Assembly: GCA_035571875.1 (NCBI GenBank)
Contig: DATNBR010000062.1
Location: 1 to 19,567 of the forward strand
DNA from: Parafrigoribacterium_A sp035571875
GTDB taxonomy: Bacteria; Actinomycetota; Actinomycetes; Actinomycetales; Microbacteriaceae
DNA length: 19,567 bases
Direction: 5' to 3'
The position numbers and the translations under genes were made by a program. The notes under the pieces were generated by a model. That model was not told the DNA's origin. It did no database searches and worked only from the letters and a program-made list of their open reading frames with translations. Positions 14,180 through 19,567 of the stretch are shown here, piece by piece (the stretch's first letter is position 1; each line of letters opens with the position of its first letter).

Positions 14180-14872
14180 GTGGCGCAGCTGCTGATCCTG
14201 ACACCCGCAGTCGACAACGACGTTCTGCCGGCGCTCTCACTGCTCAGTCATCGCGTGCGCCAAATTCCGGCCGAGCCCGCATCCCTCGTCAACGCCCCGA
14301 GCTGCGATCTCATCATGGTGGATGCCCGCACCGACCTCGCGAGCGCGAAGTCGCTGTGCAAGATCCTCACCACGACAGGCATCGCCGTTCCGCTCGTGCT
14401 CGTGCTCACCGAGGGCGGCCTGCCAGGGGTGAGCGCGGAGTGGGGCGTCGACGACGTGATTCTCGAGACGGCTGGTCCTGCCGAGGTGGATGCGCGCATC
14501 CGGCTCGCCACCACCCGTCAGGCCATCGACGAGGTCAGTAACAAGATCAGCGCCTCGGGTGTGGTCATCGATGAGGCGAGCTACTCCGCGAAGGTGCAGG
14601 GGCGACCGCTCGACCTCACCTTCAAGGAATTCGAGCTGTTGCGCTTCCTCGCGCTGCACCCCTCGCGCGTGTTCACGAGGGAGCAGCTGCTGAGCGAGGT
14701 CTGGGGCTACGACTACTTCGGCGGCACGCGCACCGTCGACGTTCACGTACGAAGGCTTCGCGCCAAGCTCGGCGAACTGGAGTCGCTCATCGGCACCGTG
14801 CGCAACGTCGGCTACCGCTTCAACGTCTACGAGGAAGAAAATGACAGAACCGAGCAGCCCGTCCGGCCCTAG
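14180..14872 (+). CDS. glnR: GlnR-type atypical response regulator (global nitrogen regulator)
   Basis: This 230-residue OmpR/PhoB-type protein has a receiver-like domain (residues 1-118). It carries the Asp48 that aligns with the conserved aspartate of GlnR (VDAR) but lacks the acidic pocket of a phosphorylatable receiver. The winged-helix DNA-binding domain (about 130-220) contains EVWGYDYFGGTRTVDVHVRR. Actinobacterial GlnR binds GTnAC-n6-GaAAC boxes and controls nitrogen and some carbohydrate-transport genes. The start is GTG at 14180, fixed by a perfect GGAGG at 14170-14174. The open frame continues upstream across the HxlR gene but is not coding there. Its 3' end overlaps mshD by 32 bases; the glnR-mshD pair matches Rv0818-Rv0819 of M. 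tuberculosis. TAGACT at 14149-14154 may be its -10. Confidence 0.88.
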   Translation: MAQLLILTPAVDNDVLPALSLLSHRVRQIPAEPASLVNAPSCDLIMVDARTDLASAKSLCKILTTTGIAVPLVLVLTEGGLPGVSAEWGVDDVILETAGPAEVDARIRLATTRQAIDEVSNKISASGVVIDEASYSAKVQGRPLDLTFKEFELLRFLALHPSRVFTREQLLSEVWGYDYFGGTRTVDVHVRRLRAKLGELESLIGTVRNVGYRFNVYEEENDRTEQPVRP

Positions 14873-15827
14873 CTTCACGCCCGGGATGCGCGAGTTCTTG
14901 AACGGACTGATCGCACGCGCCACCCTCGCCGACCGCCAGCCACCGTTCTCCGACCAGTCGCTCGTCGACGTCGAGAGCGGAGCGCGTCAACTCGTGGTGC
15001 TCGCCGCCCGCGAGAAGCCCGCGGCGGCGGCCATCGTGCTCTTCGCCACCGACAGCTTCGAGGCCGAATTCGTCGTCGACCCGCTCGAACGACACCAGGG
15101 ACTCGGCAATCGCATGATGATCGAGATGCTGCGCGAGGCCCACGGCACGGTGCGCATCTGGGCCCACGGCGACCATCCGGATGCGCGAGCGCTCGCGAGG
15201 CGGTACAACTTCGAGGCGGCCCGCGAACTGCTGCAGTTGCGGGCGGAAGTTTCGACGAGCCCGGGGATTGAGCCCGTCGAAATCTCGCACGGGGATGGCA
15301 AGGTTTCGGGTGCGGAGGTCTCGACAAGCTCGACCACCGGTGGCGGCTCGACCACCGATGGCGGCTCGAACCGCGTGACGGTTGACAGCTTCCGACCCGG
15401 GACCGACGACGCCGAGTGGCTGAGGGTGAACGCGCTGGCCTTCGCCACGCATCCGGAGCAGGGCTCCCTCACCCAGGCAGATCTCGACGCGAGGGTCGCC
15501 GAGCCGTGGTTCGACGCCAACGACTTTCTCGTCGCGCGCGACGACAGCGGAGCGATGATGGGCTTCTGCTGGCTCAAGGTGCAGGAGGGGCCAGACTCCG
15601 GGGAGCGGATCGGCGAGTTCTACGCGGTGGGAGTGCATCCGAAGCATCAGGGGCTCGGGCTCGGGCGCTCGCTCGTGCGGGCCGGACTGGAGCGACTGGC
15701 GACCCTCGGCATCCGCACCGCCAGCCTCTACGTCGAGGCCGACAACGTCGCCGCGGTGAAGCTCTACCGCTCATTCGGCTTCGCGGATCACTCGATCGAC
15801 ATCCAGTACGAGCTGAAGCGGCGTTAA
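14841..15827 (+). CDS. mshD: Mycothiol synthase (tandem GNAT acetyltransferase)
   Basis: This 328-residue two-domain GNAT protein transfers acetyl from acetyl-CoA to Cys-GlcN-Ins, the last step of mycothiol synthesis. The N-terminal GNAT domain (about 10-133) is the usual non-catalytic half. The C-terminal half (about 180-328) has the MshD hallmarks RVNALAFATHPEQG and EPWFDANDFL, and an acetyl-CoA loop GVHPKHQGLGLGRSL. The ATG at 14841 has GAGGAAG just upstream and lies inside the end of glnR. Between the domains is a Ser/Thr/Gly-rich linker (about residues 136-176) encoded by palindromic and tandem repeat DNA. This lengthens the protein relative to the ~300-315 residues I expect for the family. 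Folding should be tolerated because the insert sits at the domain border. Confidence 0.9.
   Translation: MTEPSSPSGPSFTPGMREFLNGLIARATLADRQPPFSDQSLVDVESGARQLVVLAAREKPAAAAIVLFATDSFEAEFVVDPLERHQGLGNRMMIEMLREAHGTVRIWAHGDHPDARALARRYNFEAARELLQLRAEVSTSPGIEPVEISHGDGKVSGAEVSTSSTTGGGSTTDGGSNRVTVDSFRPGTDDAEWLRVNALAFATHPEQGSLTQADLDARVAEPWFDANDFLVARDDSGAMMGFCWLKVQEGPDSGERIGEFYAVGVHPKHQGLGLGRSLVRAGLERLATLGIRTASLYVEADNVAAVKLYRSFGFADHSIDIQYELKRR
15250..15369. repeat. Repeat-derived linker DNA inside mshD
   Basis: A stem-loop is formed by TTTCGACGAGCCC (15250-15262) and GAGCCCGTCGAAA (15270-15282), 11 of 13 paired. Downstream GTCTCGACAAGCTCGACCAC leads into an 18-base tandem, GCTCGACCACCGGTGGCG (15328-15345) and GCTCGACCACCGATGGCG (15346-15363), with a third partial copy GCTCGAACC. 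In frame this reads STTGGG, STTDGG, S. The TTCGACAAGCTCGACCACCGG style is the one seen in intergenic repeats of this bacterial family, here kept in frame. Confidence 0.75.
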
Positions 15828-15833
15828 TCGCGC

Positions 15834-15855
15834 GTTCACCGGCCACTCACGTTCG
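15834..15855 (+). promoter_or_regulatory. PHO-box-like direct repeat upstream of ppk
   Basis: GTTCACCGGCC (15834-15844) is followed immediately by ACTCACGTTCG (15845-15855). The first unit fits the GTTCACC-N4 direct-repeat unit of actinobacterial PhoP boxes exactly, and the second fits at TCAC. Downstream, AATGAT (15871-15876) lies six bases before the ppk ATG and could be a -10, placing the second unit over the -35 position. This is a candidate site for activation under phosphate starvation. Confidence 0.4.
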
Positions 15856-15882
15856 CGCGCGGCGGGGTGCAATGATGAACGG

Positions 15883-18057
15883 ATGGAGAGCGAAACCTAC
15901 CTGACCGGAGCCGGGCTCGCCACCGACAGCCTCGACGACGACTACGAGTCGGGGTGGGTGGACGACGGCACGCTGCCGCCGGAGCGCTACCTCGACCGCG
16001 AACTGAGTTGGCTCGCCTTCAACACGCGCGTGCTCGAGCTCGCAGAAGACCCGGCGACGCCACTGCTCGAGCGGGCCAACTTTCTCGCGATCTTCGCCAG
16101 CAACCTCGACGAGTTCTTCATGGTGCGGGTCGCAGGTCTCAAGCGCCGCATCCTCACCGGGCTCTCCGTGCCCACCAACGTCGGGCGGCCCGCGACGAGC
16201 GTGCTCGCGGCCATCCAGGAGCGCGCCCAGGAGCTGCAACAGCGGCACGCGACGGTGTTCCGCGACCAGGTGAAGCCCGAACTCGACGCGGCCGGCATCC
16301 ACATCGAGAGCTGGACCGATCTCGACGCCGACGACCGCTCGCGCATCGACGACATCTTCGCCCAGCAGATCTTCCCCGTGCTCATGCCGCTCGCGGTCGA
16401 CCCCGCGCATCCATTCCCCTATATCTCGGGGCTCTCGCTCAACCTCTCGATTCGAGTGCGCAACCCGAAGACGCGCAAGCAGGAGTTCGCGCGGCTCAAG
16501 GTGCCGCCGATGCTGCCGCGCTTCGTTCAGTTGCCGGATGACGAGAGCGGCCACCTGCGCTTCATCCCGCTCGAAGACCTCATCTCCAATCACCTGGGCG
16601 ACCTCTTCCCCGGCATGGAGATCCTCGAGCACCACGAGTTCCGGGTGACCCGCAACGAGGATGTGCAGATCGACGAGGACGAGTCGGAGAACCTCATCCA
16701 GAGCCTCGAGCGTGAACTGCTGCGACGCCGCTTCGGGCCGCCGATCCGCCTCGAGATCACCGACGACATGGACGATGTGACCCTCGGCCTGCTCGTGCGC
16801 GAGCTCGAGATCACCGAGCAGGAGGTGTACCGGCTGCCGGCGCCGCTCGACCTCGGTGGACTGTTCGAGGTGACCAGAATCGACCGGCCGGAACTGAAGT
16901 ATCCGCCGCACGTTCCCACCACGAGCGTCAACCTCATGCCGGCCGAGCCCACCGACGTGCCCGACGTGTTCGCCTCGGTCAGCAAGCGCGACATCCTGTT
17001 GCACCACCCCTACGAGTCCTTCGCCACGAGCGTGCAGGCCTTCCTCGAGCAGGCAGCGGTCGACCCGGCGGTGCTCGCCATCAAGATGACCCTCTACCGC
17101 ACGAGCGGTGATAGCCCCATCGTCGAGGCGCTCATCAACGCGGCGGAGAACGGCAAGGCCGTGCTCGCCCTCGTCGAGATCAAGGCGCGATTCGACGAGA
17201 CGGCGAACATCAACTGGGCCAAGAAGCTCGAGAAGGCCGGAGTGCATGTCGTCTACGGAATGGTGGGCCTCAAGACGCACTGCAAGCTCGCCCTCGCCGT
17301 GCGGCAGGAAGATGGCGTGCTGCGGCACTACAGCCACATCGGCACCGGCAACTACAACCCGAAGACCTCGCGCATCTACGAAGACCTGGGGCTGCTGACC
17401 ACGGATGCCCAGGTCGGCAAAGACCTCACCCGCCTGTTCAATGAGCTCTCGGGCTACGCGATCGAGAAGAAGTTCAAGCGGCTGCTGGTGGCTCCCCTGC
17501 ACCTGCGCAAGGGGCTACTCAAGCGCATTGCGATGGAGACGGCCAACGCCGAGAACGGCCTGCCCAGCGGCATCCGCATCAAGGTCAACTCGATCGTCGA
17601 CGAAGCGATCACCGACGCGCTCTATCGCGCGAGCATGGCGGGCGTTCCCATCGAACTGCTGGTTCGGGGCATCTGCGGACTGAAGCCCGGCATTCCCGAA
17701 CTGAGCGAGAACATCCAGGTGCGCTCGATTCTGGGGCGCTACCTCGAGCACTCGCGCATCTTCTCCTTCCTCAACAACGGCGACCCGCAGGTGTACATCG
17801 GCAGCGCGGACCTCATGCACCGCAACCTCGACCGTCGCGTCGAGGTGCTCGTGAGGCTCACCGACCCCGAGCACCTGCGCGAGATCGACGAGCTGTTCGA
17901 CCTCGCGATGTCGGACGATACCTCGTCGTGGACACTCGAGGCCGACGGCACCTGGACCCGTCATCACCTCGCCGATGATGGAACACCGCTGCGCGACATG
18001 CAGAATGTTGTGATGCGCCAGATCTCGCAGCGGAAGCGCACCGGAGTCCTCCGGTGA
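15883..18057 (+). CDS. ppk: Polyphosphate kinase 1
   Basis: This 724-residue full-length PPK1 reversibly transfers the gamma-phosphate of ATP to long-chain polyphosphate. The N-terminal domain begins at YLDRELSWLAFNTRVLELA and has the SNLDEFFMVRVAGLK segment. The catalytic C-terminal PLD-like half has the HxK histidine at residue 466 (LKTHCKLAL) and a second conserved histidine at 623 (LEHSRIF). They are 157 residues apart, as between the two essential histidines of the E. coli enzyme. IGTGNYNPKTSRIYEDLGLL and YIGSADLMHRN are also present. The acidic first ~35 residues are an extension common in actinobacteria. There is no clear ribosome-binding site before the ATG at 15883. The stop overlaps the start of mutT1 (GTGA). 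Confidence 0.95.
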   Translation: MESETYLTGAGLATDSLDDDYESGWVDDGTLPPERYLDRELSWLAFNTRVLELAEDPATPLLERANFLAIFASNLDEFFMVRVAGLKRRILTGLSVPTNVGRPATSVLAAIQERAQELQQRHATVFRDQVKPELDAAGIHIESWTDLDADDRSRIDDIFAQQIFPVLMPLAVDPAHPFPYISGLSLNLSIRVRNPKTRKQEFARLKVPPMLPRFVQLPDDESGHLRFIPLEDLISNHLGDLFPGMEILEHHEFRVTRNEDVQIDEDESENLIQSLERELLRRRFGPPIRLEITDDMDDVTLGLLVRELEITEQEVYRLPAPLDLGGLFEVTRIDRPELKYPPHVPTTSVNLMPAEPTDVPDVFASVSKRDILLHHPYESFATSVQAFLEQAAVDPAVLAIKMTLYRTSGDSPIVEALINAAENGKAVLALVEIKARFDETANINWAKKLEKAGVHVVYGMVGLKTHCKLALAVRQEDGVLRHYSHIGTGNYNPKTSRIYEDLGLLTTDAQVGKDLTRLFNELSGYAIEKKFKRLLVAPLHLRKGLLKRIAMETANAENGLPSGIRIKVNSIVDEAITDALYRASMAGVPIELLVRGICGLKPGIPELSENIQVRSILGRYLEHSRIFSFLNNGDPQVYIGSADLMHRNLDRRVEVLVRLTDPEHLREIDELFDLAMSDDTSSWTLEADGTWTRHHLADDGTPLRDMQNVVMRQISQRKRTGVLR

Positions 18058-19004
18058 CCATCGTCATACCCTCCGTCGTCCTCGCAGCCGGCGCCGTGTG
18101 CTGGCGCACGCACAAGGGCACCGTGGAGGTGCTGCTGGTGCACCGCGACGAGCGCGACGACGTGTCCCTACCCAAGGGAAAGGTCGACCCCGGCGAGACT
18201 CCGCCGCAGACAGCCGTGCGGGAGATCCTCGAGGAGACCGGCCTGGCGATCACCCTCGGCGCGCCGCTCGGTACCACCGAGTACACGCTCGCCGGTGGCC
18301 GCGAGAAGCTCGTGTACTACTGGAGCGCCGAGGTCGGCGATGACGCTCTCGCCGCATCCACGTTCTCACCCAACAAGGAGATCGCCTCGCTCGAATGGCT
18401 GCCGATCCCGGCGGCGCGCGCGGCCATGACCTACGAGCGCGACCGCGAAGTGCTCGACCGCTTCAGCGCGAGGGTCGACGCCGGTCAGGCCCGCACCTTC
18501 GCGATCATCGCCCTCCGCCACGGCAAGGCCGTGCCGCCCGCGAGTTGGGACGGACCGGATGCGACCAGGCCGCTGCTGCACCGCGGCACCGAGCAGGCGG
18601 CGAGCGTTGCACCCGCGATCGCGGCATGGAGGCCGGAGAAGCTCGTGAGCAGTCCCGCACTGCGCTGCGTCGCGACGATCGAGCCCGTCGCGGCCCTCAC
18701 CGGCCTCGAGGTCAAAGCCTCCCCCGGCATCAGCCAGGACGCCTACGAAGACGGCACCGCGACGGTCAAGAAGGTCGTGGGCAAGCGTCTCGAGAAGCAG
18801 CAGACGGTGGTGCTGTGCAGCCACGGTCCCGTGCTCCCCGACATCATCGGCGCCGTCGCCCGGGCGACGCACACCGAGGTGAACGCTGCGTTGCGCCGCG
18901 CGGCAATGCTGTCGACCGGGCACTTCACGGTCCTGCACGTCTCGGTCGAGCATCCGAAGTCGGGGATTGTAGCCCTCGAGACGCATGGACCTCTCGTCGA
19001 CTGA
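18054..19004 (+). CDS. mutT1: MutT1-type Nudix hydrolase fused to histidine phosphatase
   Basis: This 316-residue two-domain protein has a complete Nudix box at residues 42-64 (G42, E48, R56-E57, E60-E61, G63). It is followed by a histidine-phosphatase domain with the catalytic RHG at 155-157 and a second SHGPVLPD segment near residue 258. This architecture is that of mycobacterial MutT1 (Rv2985), which degrades 8-oxo-guanine nucleotides and diadenosine polyphosphates. It starts at GTG overlapping the ppk stop by four bases, so the two are translationally coupled, as in the ppk-mutT1 pair of M. tuberculosis (Rv2984-Rv2985). A role in cleaning nucleotides or in polyphosphate-linked metabolism fits the pairing. 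Confidence 0.92.
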   Translation: MTIVIPSVVLAAGAVCWRTHKGTVEVLLVHRDERDDVSLPKGKVDPGETPPQTAVREILEETGLAITLGAPLGTTEYTLAGGREKLVYYWSAEVGDDALAASTFSPNKEIASLEWLPIPAARAAMTYERDREVLDRFSARVDAGQARTFAIIALRHGKAVPPASWDGPDATRPLLHRGTEQAASVAPAIAAWRPEKLVSSPALRCVATIEPVAALTGLEVKASPGISQDAYEDGTATVKKVVGKRLEKQQTVVLCSHGPVLPDIIGAVARATHTEVNAALRRAAMLSTGHFTVLHVSVEHPKSGIVALETHGPLVD

Positions 19005-19017
19005 GCCATCCAATCCC

Positions 19018-19075
19018 GATTGTTCGTGGTTTCCGCCCTAAAACGTCGCTCTTGGGGCGGAAATCGCGAACAATC
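19018..19075. terminator. Long hairpin in the convergent mutT1 / VOC junction
   Basis: A 21-base left arm (19018-19038, starting GATTGTTCG) pairs at 19 of 21 positions with the right arm (19055-19075, ending CGAACAATC). The loop has 16 bases. It lies 13 bases after the mutT1 stop and 22 bases after the end of the VOC gene coming from the other side. It is well placed as a bidirectional terminator. The arm length and near symmetry also fit a mobile palindromic repeat. Confidence 0.75.
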
Positions 19076-19097
19076 CAGCGGAGGTACGGGGAACCGG

Positions 19098-19508
19098 TTA
19101 GGCCTGGCGGACCTGGGCTATGCGAACCGTGTTGCCTGAGGGGTCGCGGAACGCGCAGTCGCGTTGACCCCAGCCCTGGTCGATCGGCTCCTGCAGCACC
19201 TCGGCCCCTGTCGCCCGCACCCGCTCGAAGAGCCCGTCGACGTCGTCGGTCGCGAAGACCAGGAACGGCAGCGAGCCCTTCACGAGCAGTTCCTGCAGCG
19301 CGTCGCCCTCGGCCTGGGAGCGGCCGGCGTGCGGTACGGAGAGCACGTAGTACGGCCCCGGCTGTCCGGGTGTACCGACGCTCAGCCAGCGGTATTCGCC
19401 ATTCGAGACGTCGTTCAGCACCTCGAAACCGAGGGCGTCGCGGTAGAAGCCGAGTGACTCATCCACGTCGTTGACGGTGATGTTGCATGCTTGCAGTGAG
19501 AGTGTCAT
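19098..19508 (-). CDS. VOC-superfamily (glyoxalase/bleomycin-resistance fold) protein
   Basis: This 136-residue protein has two beta-alpha-beta-beta-beta modules. It begins SLQACNITVNDVDESLGFYR and ends FRDPSGNTVRIAQ. Two positions that usually carry metal ligands are not conserved: Asn9 stands where the first-strand His is usual, and Arg replaces the Glu after DPSGN. A metal-dependent glyoxalase or dioxygenase activity is therefore doubtful, and a binding or metal-free role is possible. The ATG start at 19508 follows directly after a possible partial gene on the same strand. The substrate is unknown. Confidence 0.85.
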   Translation of the reverse strand: MTLSLQACNITVNDVDESLGFYRDALGFEVLNDVSNGEYRWLSVGTPGQPGPYYVLSVPHAGRSQAEGDALQELLVKGSLPFLVFATDDVDGLFERVRATGAEVLQEPIDQGWGQRDCAFRDPSGNTVRIAQVRQA

Positions 19509-19517
19509 GCGGCAACG

Positions 19518-19567
19518 CTACGCGGCGGATGCGGCGGCCGCTTCTCGAATCCTGCTCGCCTCGGTCG
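19518..19567 (-). CDS. Possible C-terminal fragment of a gene entering from the right edge
   Basis: On the minus strand one frame ends at TAG (19518-19520), nine bases before the VOC start, and reads TEASRIREAAAASAA. This helical, Ala-rich tail looks like a real protein end, and the spacing would fit an operon with the VOC gene. Fifteen complete codons are too few to identify or confirm it. Confidence 0.3.
   Translation of the reverse strand, partial: TEASRIREAAAASAA

Noticed and set aside
15847..17502. 551-residue open frame on the minus strand
   Set aside because: It is antisense to ppk, which has full-length conserved motifs. The product is rich in His, Arg, Val and Glu and has no recognisable fold.
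1..19567. tRNA, rRNA, transposase, phage or toxin-antitoxin genes
   Set aside because: No cloverleaf-like gaps, transposase motifs, terminal repeats with target duplications, or phage gene content were seen in any gap or frame.

Overview
The window looks like chromosomal DNA from a high-GC actinobacterium, most probably of the Microbacteriaceae or a close Micrococcales relative. The reasons are high GC with strongly GC-biased third codon positions, frequent GTG starts, a mycothiol synthase gene, a GlnR-type regulator beside it, an NgcEFG-type N-acetylglucosamine/chitobiose importer, and dispersed palindromic repeats built on TCGA-rich arms (GTCTCGATACG / CGAGTAG). The family-level placement is inference from gene content and repeat style, not from a search.

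Left part (1-9627): the 3' end of a putA-like proline-catabolism gene is followed by a divergently arranged amino-sugar locus. From a 93-bp control region (4394-4486), one arm runs left: a BadF/BadG-type sugar kinase, a DUF5107 protein with a TPR-like tail, and a Gfo/Idh/MocA oxidoreductase. The other arm runs right: an RpiR/MurR regulator, a SIS-domain sugar-phosphate protein, and the ABC importer ngcE-ngcF-ngcG. Genes within each arm are 4-bp overlapped or nearly touching, apart from an 80-bp leader before the abundantly needed binding protein ngcE. The importer has no ATPase here, so a shared MsiK-type ATPase elsewhere is expected. No nagA or nagB is present. The likely logic is uptake of GlcNAc or chitooligosaccharides, phosphorylation, and RpiR sensing of a phosphorylated sugar. 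The roles of the oxidoreductase, DUF5107 protein and SIS protein are unresolved.

Middle part (9628-14138): a leftward series of housekeeping and redox genes. It includes ygfZ, a nitrobindin/FABP-like heme-binding protein, a 36-residue single-span membrane protein too short for ordinary gene calling, an SDR oxidoreductase, a 92-residue membrane protein, and an azoreductase-type flavoprotein that is divergent from an HxlR-family regulator.

Right part (14139-19567): a rightward block of glnR (atypical response regulator for nitrogen), mshD (mycothiol synthase), ppk (polyphosphate kinase) and mutT1 (Nudix plus histidine phosphatase). It is followed by a convergent VOC-family gene and perhaps the tail of another gene at the edge.

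Points worth a second look: the inter-domain linker of MshD is made of palindromic and 18-bp tandem repeat DNA; each of the three convergent gene junctions carries a different long inverted repeat; a PHO-box-like direct repeat precedes ppk; a GlnR-box-like sequence overlaps a palindrome in the amino-sugar control region; and two genes look leaderless. No CRISPR array, tRNA, rRNA, IS element or prophage was seen.
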